Part shown: positions 46,141 to 59,740 of the stretch, piece by piece
How positions within the stretch are numbered: the stretch's first letter is position 1
Layout of the letters: the number at the start of each line of letters is the position of its first letter
DNA from: Stomorhina lunata
Lineage: Eukaryota; Arthropoda; Insecta; Diptera; Rhiniidae
Assembly (NCBI GenBank): GCA_933228675.1
Contig: OW121742.1
Coordinates: 113,477,555 to 113,541,554, forward strand
Length of the DNA: 64,000 bases
Direction of reading: 5' to 3'
Program-made: the position numbers and the translations under genes
Notes under the pieces: model-generated
Database searches by the model: none
What the model was told of the DNA's origin: nothing
The model's input: the letters and a program-made list of their open reading frames with translations, nothing else

Positions 46141-48905
46141 TCAAATTGAATTTTCCTATAGAAATAGGAAATTTTTCAAAAAATACGAAATTTTTGAAAA
46201 ACTTCCTATAAAAATAGGAAATTTTTGAAAAATTTCCTATAAAAATAGGAAATTTTTGAAAAATTTCCTATAAAAATAGGAAATTTTTGAAAAATTTCCT
46301 ATAAAAATAGGAAATTTTTTAAAAATTTCCTATAAAAATAGGAAATTTTTGAAAAATTTCCTATAAAAATAGGAAATTTTTGAAAAATTTCCTATAAAAA
46401 TAGGAAATTTTTGAAAAATTTCCTATAAAAATAGGAAATTTTTGAAAAATTTCCTATAAAAATAGGAAATTTTTGAAAAATTTCCTATAAAAATAGGAAA
46501 TTTTTGAAAAATTTCCTATAAAAATAGGAAATTTTTGAAAAATTTCCTATAAAAATAGGAAATTTTTGAAAAATTTCCTATAAAAATAGGAAATTTTTGA
46601 AAAATTTCCTATAAAAATAGGAAATTTTTGAAAAATTTCCTATAAAAATAGGAAATTTTTGAAAAATTTCCTATAAAAATAGGAAATTTTTGAAAAATTT
46701 CCTATAAAAATAGGAAATTTTTGAAAAATTTCCTATAAAAATAGGAAATTTTTGAAAAATTTCCTATAAAAATAGGAAATTTTTGAAAAATTTCCTATAA
46801 AAATAGGAAATTTTTGAAAAATTTCTATAAAATAGGAAATTTTGGAAAAATTTCCTATAAAAATAGGAAATTTTTGAAAAATTTCCTATAAAAATAGGAA
46901 AGTTTTGAAAAATTTCCTATAAAAATAGGAAATTTTTGAAAAATTTCCTATAAAAATAGGTATTTTTTGAAAAATTTCCTATAAAAATAGGAAATTTTTG
47001 AAAAATTTCCTTTAGAAAATAGGAAATTTTTGAAAAATTTAACTAAAAAAATGGGAAATTTTTGAAAAATTTCAATTTAAAAAATAGGAAATTTTTGAAA
47101 AATTTCCTATAAAAATAGGAAATTTTTGAAAAATTTCCTATAAAAATAGGAAATTTTTGAAAAATTTCCTATAAAAATAGGAAATTTTTGAAAAATTTCC
47201 TATAAAAATAGGAAATTTTTGAAAAATTTCCTATAAAAATAGGAAATTTTTGAAAAATTTCCTATAAAAACAGGAAATTTTGAAAAATTTCCTATAAAAA
47301 TTGGAAATTTTTGAAAAATTTCCTATAAAAATAGGAAATTTTTGAAAAATTTCCTATAAAAATAGGAAATTTTTGAAAAATTTCCTATAAAAATAGGAAA
47401 TTTTTGAAAATTTTCCTATAAAAATAGGAAATTTTTGAAAAATTTCCTATAAAAATAGGAAATTTTTGAAAAATTTCCTATAAAAATAGGAAATTTTTGA
47501 AAAATTTCCTATAAAAAAGTAGGAAATTTTTGAAAAATTTCCTATAAAAATAGGAAATTTTTGAAAAATTTCCTATAAAAATAGGAAATTTTTGAAAAAT
47601 TTCCTATAAAAATAGGAAATTTTTGAAAAATTTCCTATAAAAATAGGAAATTTTTGAAAAATTTCCTATAAAAATAGGAAATTTTTGAAAAATTTCCTAT
47701 AAAAATAGGAAATTTTTGAAAAATTTCCTATAAAAATAGGAAATTTTTGAAAAATTTCCTATAAAAATAGGAAATTTTTGAAAAATTTCCTATAAAAATA
47801 GGAAATTTTTGAAAAATTTCCTATAAAAATAGGAAATTTTTGAAAAATTTCCTATAAAAATAGGAAATTTTTGAAAAATTTCCTATAAAAATAGGAAATT
47901 TTTGAAAAATTTCCTATAAAAATAGGAAATTTTTGAAAAATTTCCTATAAAAATAGGAAATTTTTGAAAAATTTCCTATAAAAATAGGAAATTTTTGAAA
48001 AATTTCCTATAAAAATAGGAAATTTTTGAAAAATTTCCTATAAAAATAGGAAATTTTTGAAAAATTTCCTATAAAAATAGGAAATTTTTGAAAAATTTCC
48101 TATAAAAATAGGAAATTTTTGAAAAATTTCCTATAAAAATAGGAAATTTTTGAAAAATTTCCTATAAAAATAGGAAATTTTTGAAAAATTTCCTATAAAA
48201 ATAGGAAATTTTTGAAAAATTTCCTATAAAAATAGGAAATTTTTGAAAAATTTCCTATAAAAATAGGAAATTTTTGAAAAATTTCTATAAAATAGGAAAT
48301 TTTGGAAAAATTTCCTATAAAAATAGGAAATTTTTGAAAAATTTCCTATAAAAATAGGAAAGTTTTGAAAAATTTCCTATAAAAATAGGAAATTTTTGAA
48401 AAATTTCCTATAAAAATAGGTATTTTTTGAAAAATTTCCTATAAAAATAGGAAGTTTTTGAAAAATTTCCTATAAAAATAGGAAATTTTTGAAAAATTTC
48501 CTTTAAAAAATAGGAAATTTTTGAAAAATTTAACTAAAAAAATGGGAAATTTTTGAAAAATTTCAATTTAAAAAATAGGAAATTTTTGAAAAATTTCCTT
48601 TAAAAAATAGGAAATTTTTGAAAAATTTCCTATTAAAAAATAGGAAATTTTTGAAAAATTTCCTTTAAAACATAGGAAATTTTTGAAAAATTTCCTTTAA
48701 AAAATAGGAAATTTTTGAAAAATTTCCTTTAAAAAATAGGAAATTTTTGAAAAATTTCCTTTAAAAAATAGGAAATTTTTGAAAAATTTCCTTTAAAAAA
48801 TAGGAAATTTTTGAAAAATTTCCTTTAGAAAATAGGAAATTTTTGAAAAATTTGCTGTAAAAATAGTAAATTTTTGAAAAATTTCTTATGAAAATAGGAA
48901 ATTTA
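46141..48905 (+). repeat. Family A satellite, array A6 (plus orientation)
   Basis: About 89 units, mostly identical. A higher-order duplication shares rare variants (ATTTCTATAAAATAGG at 46821 and 48281; GGTATTTTTTG, AACTAAAAAAATGGG and CAATTTAAAAAATAGG shortly after each), an offset of about 1460 bp. The last 300 bp change to a CCTTTAAAAAATAGG subtype. Confidence 0.95.
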
Positions 48906-50340
48906 GTTCTTGAGTTATGGGTTCCAAGAATAAGTTCCTTTAGTTATTTTTCAGTTTCTAATTCCTTTAGTAATTCTTTCCATCCGAAATTTAAACTGTG
49001 GTCATTTTAAACATTTTTATGGTTGCTTCGGCAAAAGTCAAGAAACCAGAAAAAAGTTAACCCCCACTTGGATGTAAATAATATTTTTGGGGGTGTCGAC
49101 TGTTTGTGAGTAGTTTCTTTGGTTTTAGTTTAAAGATGATTTAATATAGTTTTTTGGCTTTGGCTTATAAAAGTATAATTTTACAGGGACTTTTTAAAAC
49201 TACATTAACACGCCCTGATTTTGGTTTAATTTATGGCTATTTTCTTAAATTACCTAAGACTTGTTTTTTTTGGATTGGACTGAGAAGCCTTAAAACAATT
49301 TTAATATTTTAAACTTAATCTTCTTGGTTTTTAGTACCTAAATACCCCTCCTTAAGGAAAAGTCCCTTTTAGGGTTTTAAATTTCTTAAAATCATAAATA
49401 TTGAACTAAAATATTAAAAAAAAAAATGTTTCAAATCCCCCAAACACTCATATGTTATGGTTGAATTGCATAAGTGTCATTTTCGTTGCAGCAAAGCATG
49501 ACATATCAAATGTCACTTTGACAGCTTCTGACTTGTGCTAATGAGTTTAACACATATTTATGTATGTGTGTGAGTAAAGAACTCTTAAAAAACTCTTTAA
49601 AATTTAAGAGGGCATTAACGTATAAACGAAAAAAAATTTGAACTAAATACATTTTTTTGAAGTGCAAAAACTATAGTGTAGGTTTAGGAGTTTTTTTTTC
49701 CTTTTTCTCTAGATTCTATAAATGTGTTAAGTGTTAAGGAGCAGGTTTGGAAAAAAAACTGTAAATTTCAATATTTATGATAAACACATGTGTGTCACAC
49801 TTGTCATTTTGTCGAGAGTTTTTTTCTGACACTTAAAGAAGCTGGGGGGATTTTTAACTCAAACTAGATTTTGCTTTCGTCTCCTATAAAAAAGAAGAAA
49901 AAGTGTTAAATTATCAAACATTAATTTCAAATTTGTCTGTTTTTTTTCTTTTCAAAACTATATACGACTTGTGGTCTCTGTAATTATAATTGTCATTAGG
50001 CCAAGTGACATTTCAATTTGACAGTTTTGAACAGAAAAAAGAAAATGAAAAATTCAATTTTTAAAGATAAAGAAACCACTAAAAATAATTAATGACTTTT
50101 TTCTGAGGTTTTGAAAACTATCAACCAAAATCTTTGAGAAATGTGTTGAATTGTTAAAATTTGTTCAAACAAATTATCTCAATCTCAAGAGAATGATTAT
50201 CACAAATTTGTCTTTATGTGACTTTAAATCTTTATGTCAAATGTTGGCCTTAAAAAAAGAAAAACAAAGCCGATGGCTTCTTATCTTAAAAGAAAAAATT
50301 TAAATTTTGGTATATTTAAAGGGATATATTAAGAGATAAG
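48906..50340. other. Spacer, no gene supported
   Basis: Non-repetitive DNA, slightly richer in TGACA/TGTCA words (for example ATGTCACTTTGACAG near 49509). No long ATG frame or recognisable element. Confidence 0.5.
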
Positions 50341-50872
50341 ATAATTAAAAATAGAGATAAAACCTTTTTGAAAATTTTTGAAATATATAAAATTTTTAAA
50401 AAGTAAGAAATTAAAAAAAAATTCTTTACAACTAAGAAATATTCAAAAAATTTAAAAAAAAATAAGAAATTTTTTAAAAATTTCTTAGAATTTTTGAAAA
50501 ATTTCCTTTAAAAATAAGAAATTTTTTTTTAAAAATTTCATATAAAAATAAGAAATTTTTGAAAAATTTCCCATAAAAATAGGAAAACTTGAAAAATTTC
50601 CTATAAAAAAAGAAATGTTTGAAAAATTTCCTAAAAAATAAAAAAAATTTGATCAATTTTCTATAAAAATAAGAAATTTTTGAAAACTTTCCTATAAAAA
50701 TAGAAAATTTTTGAAAAGTTTCTTATTAAAATACGAAATTTTTGAAAAATTTCCTACAAAAATAAGAAAGTTTTTTAAAAATTTCCTATAAAGATAAGAA
50801 ATTTTTGAAAAATTTCCTATAAAGATAAAAAATTTTTGAAAATTTTCCTATAAAAATAAGAAATTTTTGAGA
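50341..50872 (+). repeat. Family A satellite, array A7 (plus orientation, degenerate)
   Basis: About 17 strongly diverged units with AAAA loops. It abuts the inverted array A8 at about 50873, giving a convergent junction like the one near 2030. Confidence 0.85.
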
Positions 50873-53800
50873 AATTTTCGAAAATTTATTTTTTTATAAG
50901 AAGATTTTCGAAAATTTCTTAATTTTATAAGAAATTTTTCGAAAATTTCTTATTTTTATAAGAAATTTTTCGAAAATTTCTTATTTTTATAGGAAATTTT
51001 TCGAAAATTTTTTATTTTTATCAGAAATTTTTCGAAAATTTCTTATTTTTATAAGAAATTTTTCGAAAATTTCTTATTTTTATAAGAAAATTTTCGAAAA
51101 TTTCTTATTTTTATAAGAAAATTTTCAAAAATTTTTAATTTTATACAAAATTTTTCAAAAATTTTTTATTTTTATACCAAATTTTTCAAAAATTTTTATA
51201 GGAAATTTTTCAAAAGTTTCCTATTTTTATAGGAAATTTTTCAAAAATTTCCTATTTCTATAGGAAATTTTTCAAAAATTTCCTATTTTTATAGGAAATC
51301 TTTAAAAAATTTCCTATTTTTATAGGAAATTTTTCAAAAATTTCCTATTTTTATAGGAAATTTTTCAAAAATTTCCTATTTTTATAGGAAATTTTTCAAA
51401 AATTTCCTATTTTTATAGGAAATTTTTCAAAAATTTCCTATTTTTATAGGAAATTTTTCAAAAATTTCCTATTTTTATAGGAAATTTTTCAAAAATTTCC
51501 TATTTTTATAGGAAATTTTTCAAAAATTTCATATTTTTATAGGAAATTTTTCAAAAATTTCCTATTTTTATAGGAAATTTTTCAAAAATTTCATATTTTT
51601 ATAGGAAATTTTTCAAAAATTTCCTATTTTTATAGGAAATTTTTCAAAAATTTCCTATTTTTATAGGAAATTTTTCAAAAATTTCCTATTTTTATAGGAA
51701 ATTTTTCAAAAATTTCCTATTTTTATAGGAAATTTTTCAAAAATTTCCTATTTTTATAGGAAATTTTTCAAAAATTTTCTATTTTTATAGGAAATTTTTC
51801 AAAAATTTCCTATTTTTATAGGAAATTTTTCAAAAATTTCCTATTTTTATAGGAAATTTTTCAAAAATTTCCTATTTTTATAGGAAATTTTTCAAAAATT
51901 TCCTATTTTTATAGGAAATTTTTCAAAATTTTCCTATTTTTATAGGAAATTTTTCAAAAATTTCCTATTTTTATAGGAAATTTTTCAAAAATTTCCTATT
52001 TTTATAGGAAATTTTTCAAAAATTTCTTTTTATAGGAAATTTTTCAAAAATTTCCTATTTTTATAGGAAATTTTTCAAAAATTTCCTATTTTTATAGGAA
52101 ATTTTTCAAAAATTTCCTATTTTTATAGGAAATTTTTCAAAAATTTCTTATATGTATAGGAAATTTTTCAAACATTTCTTATTTCAATAGGAAAATTTTC
52201 AAAAATTTCTTATTTCGATAGGAAAATTTTCAAAAATTTCCTATTTTGATAGCAAATTTTTCAAAAATTTTTTACTTTTATAGAAAATTTTTCAAAAATT
52301 TCTTATGTTTATAGGAAATTTTTCAAAAATTTGTTATTTTTTATAGGAAATTTTTAAAAAATTTCTTATTTTTATAGGAAATTTTCCAAAAATTTCTTAT
52401 TTTTATAGGAAATTTTTCAAAAGTTTCCTATTTTTATAGGAAATTTTTCAAAAATTTCCTATTTCTATAGGAAATTTTTCAAAAATTTCCTATTTTTATA
52501 GGAAATCTTTAAAAAATTTCCTATTTTTATAGGAAATTTTTCAAAAATTTCCTATTTTTATAGGAAATTTTTTAAGGAAATTTTTCAAAAATTTCCTATT
52601 TTTATAGGAAATTTTTCAAAAATTTCCTATTTTTATAGGAAATTTTTCAAAAATTTCTTAATTTTATAGGAAATTTTTCAAAAATTTCTTAATTTTATAG
52701 GAAATTTTTCAAAAATTTCCTATTTTTATAGGAAATTTTTCAAAAATTTCATATTTTTATAGGAAATTTTTCAAAAATTTCATATTTTTATAGGAAATTT
52801 TTCAAAAATTTCCTATTTTTATAGGAAATTTTTCAAAAATTTCCTATTTTTATAGGAAATTTTTCAAAAATTTCCTATTTTTATAGGAAATTTTTCAAAA
52901 ATTTCCTATTTTTATAGGAAATTTTTCAAAAATTTCCTATTTTTATAGGAAATTTTTCAAAAATTTCCTATTTTTATAGGAAATTTTTCAAAAATTTCCT
53001 ATTTTTATAGGAAATTTTTCAAAAATTTCCTATTTTTATAGGAAATTTTTCAAAAATTTCCTATTTTTATAGGAAATTTTTCAAAAATTTCCTATTTTTA
53101 TAGGAAATTTTTCAAAAATTTCCTATTTTTATAGGAAATTTTTCAAAAATTTCCTATTTTTATAGGAAATTTTTCAAAAATTTCCTATTTTTATAGGAAA
53201 TTTTTCAAAAATTTCCTATTTTTATAGGAAATTTTTCAAAAATTTCCTATTTTTATAGGAAATTTTTCAAAAATTTCCTATTTTTATAGGAAATTTTTCA
53301 AAAATTTCCTATTTTTATAGGAAATTTTTCAAAAATTTCCTATTTTTATAGGAAATTTTTCAAAAATTTCCTATTTTTATAGGAAATTTTTCAAAAATTT
53401 CCTATTTTTATAGGAAATTTTTCAAAAATTTCCTATTTTTATAGGAAATTTTTCAAAAATTTCCTATTTTTATAGGAAATTTTTCAAAAATTTCCTATTT
53501 TTATAGGAAATTTTTCAAAAATTTCCTATTTTTATAGGAAATTTTTCAAAAATTTCCTATTTTTATAGGAAATTTTTCAAAAATTTCCTATTTTTATAGG
53601 AAATTTTTCAAAAATTTCCTATTTTTATAGGAAATTTTTCAAAAATTTCCTATTTTTATAGGAAATTTTTCAAAAATTTCCTATTTTTATAGGAAATTTT
53701 TCAAAAATTTCCTATTTTTATAGGAAATTTTTCAAAAATTTCCTATTTTTATAGGAAATTTTTCAAAAATTTCCTATTTTTATAGGAAATTTTTCAAAAA

Positions 53801-55530
53801 TTTCCCATTTTTATAGGAAATTTTTTAAAAATTTCCTATTTTTATAGGAAATTTTTTAAAAATTTCCTATTTTTATAGGAAATTTTTCAAAAATTTCCTA
53901 TTTTTATAGGAAATTTTTCAAAAATTTCCTATTTTTATAGGAAATTTTTCAAAAATTTCCTATTTTTATAGGAAATTTTTCAAAAATTTCTTATTTTTAT
54001 AGGAAATTTTTCAAAAATTTCTTATTTTTATAGGAAATTTTTCAAAATTTTCCTATTTTTATAGGAAATTTTTCAAAAATTTCCTATTTTTATAGGAAAT
54101 TTTTCAAAAATTTCCTATTTTTATAGGAAATTTTTCAAAAATTTCTTTTTATATTTTTTATATTTTTCAAAAATTTCCTATTTTTATAGGAAATTTTTCA
54201 AGGAAATTTTTCAAAAATTTCCTATTTTTATAGGAAATTTTTTTAAAAATTTCCTATTTTTATAGGAAATTTTTCAAAAATTTCTTAATTTTATAGGAAA
54301 TTTTTCAAAAATTTCCTATTTTTATAGGAAATTTTTCAAAAATTTCCTGTTTTTATACGAAATTTTTCAAAAATTTCCTATTTTTATAGAAAATTTTTCA
54401 AAAATTTCCTATTTTTATAGAAAATTTTTCAAAAATTTCCTATTTTTATACGAAATTTTTCAAAAATTTCCTATTTTTATAGAAAATTTTTCAAAAATTT
54501 CCTATTTTTATAGGAAATTTTTCAAAAATTTCCTATTTTTATAGGAAATTTTTCAAAAATTTCCTATTTTTATAGGAAAATTTTCAAAAATTTCCTATTT
54601 TTATAGGAAAATTTTCAAAAATTTCCTATTTTTATAGGAAATTTTTCAAAAATTTCTTATTTTTATAGGAAATTTTTCAAAAATTTCTTATTTTTATAGG
54701 AAATTTTTCAAAAATTTCTTATTTCAATAGGAAGATTTTCAAAAATTTCTTATTTCGATAGGAAAATTTTCAAAAATTTCTTATTTCGATAGGAAAATTT
54801 TCAAAAATTTCCTATTTTTATAGCAAATATTTCAAACATATTTTACTTTTATAGAAAATTTTTCAAAAATTTCTTATGTTTATAGGAAATTTTTCAAAAA
54901 TTTGTTATTTTTTATAGGAAATTTTTAAAAAATTTCTTATTTTTATGGGAAATTTTTCTAAAATTTCTTATTTTTATAGGAAATTTTCCTAAAATTTCTT
55001 ATTTTTATAGGAAATTTTCCAAAAATTTCTTATTTTTTTAGGAAATTTAAAAAAAAAATTCTTATTTTTTTAGGAAATTTTTCAAAAATTTCTTATTTTT
55101 ATAGGAAATTTTTCACAAATTTCAAATTTTTATAGGAAATTTTTCAAAAATTTCTTATCTTTATAGGAAATTTTCCAAAATTTTCTTATTTTTATAGGAA
55201 ATTTTTCAAAAATTTCTTATTTTTATAGGAATTTTTTCAAAAATTTCCTATTTTTATAGGAAATGTTCCAAAATTTTTTTATTTTTTTTTAGGAAATTTT
55301 TCAAAAATTTCTTATTTTTTTAGGAAATTTTTCAAAAATTTCAAATTTTTATAGGAATTTTTTCAAAAATTTCTTATCTCTATAGGAATTTTTTCAAAAA
55401 TTTCTTATTTTTATAGGAGATTTTTCAAAAATTTATTATTTTTATAGGAAATTTTTCAAAAATTTATTATTTTTATAGGAAATTTTTCAAAAAAATTTAT
55501 AGTTTTTGGAGGAAATTTTAAAATTTTTTT
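50873..55530 (-). repeat. Family A satellite, array A8 (inverted, largest A array)
   Basis: About 150 units with TTTT loop and C linker (TTTTTATAGGAAATTTTTC). A first subtype (50873-51120) has TTTTTCGAAAATTTC. The core at about 52800-53800 is nearly identical, and both ends are degenerate. Higher-order repeats include CCTATTTCTATAGG at 51251 and 52458 (about 1207 bp) and TTGTTATTTTTTATAGG at 52331 and 54902 (about 2571 bp). Confidence 0.95.
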
Positions 55531-56506
55531 TTCTATTATGACTTTAGCAATAATTTAGTCATGACGCTTTAGTAATATATTATTTCTATAACAGAAAATA
55601 AACTTTAACGCTTTAATCTCTATTCCACTTCCTAGTAAACCTCTTTCTTAATTTTACAACCATTCGTGTGTTTTGTCACACGCAATTTATCGCTTACCAG
55701 GTTACGCCCACTTTTCGCACTAGTTATTATAATGCTTTTGGCAAAACCCCCCTTTTTTCAGTCATAAACAAATTTGCACTTTGATGTCTTTAGGCTGCGT
55801 TTTTGCTTTGAATGATTGACGAGTGTTTTGCCTGTGCGAAAACATCACATTCGAACGAAATTGGGTTAATCATGGCCCATCAAAGGTAGTACTTTAGAAC
55901 GACACCTTTGTTGATTTACTGGCTAACAAACGGGAAATTACACAATTCTAGGGAACTACTTAAATAGAGAAGGAGAAAAAAACTGTAATGAATTTAACAC
56001 GTAAATCAGCTGAGGATTAATGGGGAAATTGTGTGAATATTTAGGGTTAATTTAGGGGGAGGCCAAACAAAAAAAAGCTTTGAATGAGAAAGAAGTAAAA
56101 TATTTAAGATTGTGATTTTAAAACTAAAGAAATTTTTGCAATTTGCCTAATTTTTTTAATATGAAGAAATTTCGTCAATATAAAGAAATTTCGTTAATAT
56201 TAAAATATTTCTTAGTTCTTTGGTTATTTTCCAAAATTAAACATCCATCCAACAATAAAAACACGTGTGAGTGTGCTTTAGCTTTCTTTCATTGGATAAT
56301 CGTCTCCATTAGTTGTTTCCGAATAAGTGTTAAAGCGGTATACTATCTTTTTTATGGGACTTTTTAAAACGACCATTCGGCAAGTCAATGTATGGAGGTG
56401 CAATATCTTTATATTATAGAGTCTTTAATAAAACATTAACTTTTAGTAAAAAAATTCTTAGTAAAAAGTGAAAAATTTATAGGATCTATTCAAGAAAATT
56501 TTTTTC
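55531..56506. other. Spacer, no gene supported
   Basis: Less biased single-copy-looking sequence. A 74-codon frame at 56143-56367 begins at TTG and matches nothing recognised. Confidence 0.5.
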
Positions 56507-57249
56507 AATTAAAAAGTTTTACTGTAGTGTATTGCACTAAGAATCCCAATTTATTACAATTATTTATTATTGTAATAAATAGTTTTTTGATAAAACCAAA
56601 AAATGTTGGTGGGGAAACCTTTCCTCGTCGCGTTTCGATGGTTGGTTAGACCATCTCATCAGGAGGATTATCCCTAATTCTAGACAGAGCGAAAACCTCA
56701 CATTATGTATAATTTGAGGGACTGAATAAATACGAATTATTATTATTGTGTCCAACAAATATCAACATAAAGCGCAGATTATCATCCGAACAGAAACACA
56801 CAAACATTTTTCAGTTTTATCATTTCTTTATTTCCCACACTTTTGTTGTTGCTTTGTTGGCGACTAAGACAAAAGTGCTATAAAGGGGGTTCAAAGAAAG
56901 ATTTAAATAAACAAAAGTTTATTTTAAAGCTTGGCACATGTGCAGCCGTATATTTATTAAAAAGGTTTATCAAAATTTTTGCGCTTTATGTTGACATTTG
57001 TTGGACACAATAATAATAATTCGTATTTATTCAGTCCCTCAAATTATACATAATGTGAGGTTTTCGCTCTGTCTAGAATTAGGGATAATCCTCCTGATGA
57101 GATGGTCTAACCAACCATCGAAACGCGTTGAGGAAAGGTTTCCCCACCAACATTTTTTGGTTTTATCAAAAAACTATTTATTACAATAATAAATAATTGT
57201 AATAAATTGGGATTATTAGTGCAATACACTACAGTAAAACTTTTTAATT
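56507..57249. mobile_element. Foldback-type element with two near-identical 270-bp arms
   Basis: Arms 56507-56776 and 56980-57249 are reverse complements of equal length with only a few differences (for example CGTCGCG on the left against CGCGTTG on the right). They enclose a 203-bp centre. The outer ends read AATTAAAAAGTTTTACTGTA inward, and the inner ends meet at AACATAAAGCGCA. The same short peptide can be read outward from either arm, as expected of inverted copies. No transposase is present and no clear target duplication is seen. It fits a non-autonomous foldback or MITE-like element, or a recent inverted duplication. Confidence 0.75.
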
Positions 57250-57959
57250 AAATGTTTGATGTCCCAAATTTTGATAAACCTTTTTAAAAAATTTTTTTCG
57301 ATTTGCGAAAAATTTTTGATTTTGAAGATTTTTCAATATAAAACGGTTCTAGATATTTAAAAGGGGTTTTCGCAGTTTTATTTCCTTAAGTGTTGGCTAT
57401 ATGTCAATATTTTTAAAAAAATTTTGGTTTTCATATGGAAGGCACAATGGGTCAAAAACTAAAAAAAAGTCGAAGAGAATAATGAGTTTCTTAATTTTTG
57501 AAATGAAATAACTTGAAACCCATAAGAGTTATTAAAGTGTAATAATTATACTTTTTCTTTGTTTCTTTAAGCTCTTTCCAAAATATAAAATATCAACCAT
57601 ATTGGACAATAATTGATAGAGCTATGCGGTCCAAAAGTTTTTTTTTACTTCTGAGGTTGTCTAATTTGACGCCTATTAATTCACCCTGTGTGAAAACAGG
57701 GTAAGCATAAATCCAAAATTCAGAAAGCTTGGATCCTTTTTATATATTTTCATATACATAATAATGTATTCAGACTTACAGTTTTACCACTGTGCGTCGT
57801 TCTTTTCGCTTTTACCAAAAACTTTATTCGTATTCTGCAGCAATAATGGCGGCAGGGAGCCGCCGAACTTAGACATATAGCCGTGCTAGTTTTTTGAACT
57901 CTAAAAGGTTCCTCTCTCAAATCATTAAAAAGTGACATCAACCAACTATTTACAAAAAA
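57250..57959. other. Spacer with one copy of a GC-richer duplicated segment
   Basis: The segment 57768-57925 contains TATTCTGCAGCAATAATGGC and the perfect hairpin GGCGGC-AGGGA-GCCGCC (57848-57864). A diverged copy lies at 59750-59890 (TATTCTGCAGCAATAACGGC, GGGAGCCGCCGAACTTAG). The rest is plain. Confidence 0.75.
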
Positions 57960-59740
57960 AAAAAAAAATTTGATCATATAAAATATTTTTTGTTAGAAAA
58001 TTTTTAAATAAAAAAGGGACCGTGATCTGGAACTAAAATAAATATTTAAGTCTGAAGTCTTAGCTTTACAATCATATATAAAACACCTGCATATATTTGC
58101 ATATTAAGCTTAAAATCATTAGGAAGTGACATCAACTATTTAAAACAAGTGATTTCTTAAAAATCAAAATCAAAAAAATCTTCAAAATCTAGAAAATTTT
58201 GTCAAAATTTTTATCATATAAAACCTATTTCGTCAGAAAGTTTTTGAAGAAAAAAAGGAACCTTGATTGCTAATCCCAGAAAATATTGAAGACTAAAGTC
58301 TCAGCTTTACAATTATATATAAGTCACCTGCATATATTTGCATATTTGGCTTAAAATCATTAAAAAGTGACATCAACTTTTTAAAATATGATGATCTTAA
58401 AAATGTAAACAAAATAAAATCTTCAAAATTTTTTTCAAAATTTGTTTCATATAAAATATTTTTCATCGGAAAGTTTTTAAATAAAAACAGGACCACGATC
58501 GATAGCCACACAAAGTATTGAAGCCTGAAGTGTCCGCTTTATAATCTCATATAAATCTCCTGCATATATTTGCATATTTTGCTTAAAATCATTAAAAAGT
58601 GCCATCAACTATTTAAAATATGATGATCTTAAAAATATTAACGAAATAAAATCTTTAAAATCTTCAAAATTTTTTCAAAATTTGTTTCATATAAAATATT
58701 TTTGGTCGGACAGTTTTTAAATAAAAAAGAGACCACGATCGATAGCCACAGAAAGTATTGAAGCCTGAAGTGTCCGCTTTATAATCCCATATAAATCTCC
58801 TGCATATATTTGCATATTTGGCTTAAAATCATTAAAAAGTGACATCAACTTTTTAAAATATGATGATCTTAAAAATATAAACAAAATAAAATCTTTAAAA
58901 TCTTCAAAATCTTCAAAATTTTTTCAAAATTTGTTCATATAAAATATTTTTCGTCGGAAAGTTTTCAAATAAAAACAGGACCACGATCAATAACCACAGA
59001 AAGTATTGAAGCCTGAAGTGTCAGCTTTATAATCCCATATAAATCTCCTGCATATATTTGCATATTTTGCTTAAAATCATTAAAAAGTGGCATTAACTAT
59101 TAAAAAAAAAATTATCATATAAAATATTTTTGTTGGAAAGTTTTTAAATAAAAAAGGAACCGTGGTCTGGAATTAGAAAAACTATTTAAGTTGGAAGTGT
59201 AAGCTTTACAACCAAATTAAAATCATCTGCATATATTTGCATATTTAGCTTAAAATCATCAAAATGTGACATCAACTAGTACAAGTGATTTTTACAAAAT
59301 GTTAACAAAATATCCCAAAATTAAAATATTAGTAATTTTTCTTTATAGTGGTAATTTTAGTTCGAAATAATGGATCAGTCCAGAGACAATTCAGCGGAAA
59401 AGTAAATTTTGTAAAGCACAAATATTTTTTAAAATGACTAGTTTACCTTTAAAACTAAAATTTTTATTTGAAATTCAATTTTCTGCAAAAAATAAAACTA
59501 TTAATTTGTTAAAATTCATTTTAAAGAAATAAAAAATCTTCAATTTGGAACAACAACATTTTTTTTACTTTTTTTTTCAAAATTTTTATCATAAAAAATA
59601 TTTTTTGTCAAAAAGTTTTCAAATAAAAAATGGGACCTTCGGTCAGTAATCACAGAAAATATAGAAGTCTGAAGTCTTAGCTTTACAATCATATATAAAT
59701 CACCTGCATATATTTGCATATTTAGCTTAAACTTTTAAAA
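57960..59740 (+). repeat. Family J tandem modules, first cluster
   Basis: Seven copies of a module whose landmark is CTGCATATATTTGCATAT followed by AGCTTAAAATCATTAAAAAG and GACATCAACT. The embedded ATTTGCAT falls at about 58095, 58336, 58568, 58808, 59056, 59235 and 59712, spaced mostly 232-248 bp, then 179 and 477 bp. Each module also has AAAATATTTTT-GTC-AAAGTTTT and GGGACC/GGACCACGATC segments. Copies are diverged, with many small indels. Confidence 0.9.

Noticed and set aside
56567..57189. Two almost identical 63-codon frames facing outward
   Set aside because: They are the two inverted arms of the foldback element read outward, not a gene pair.
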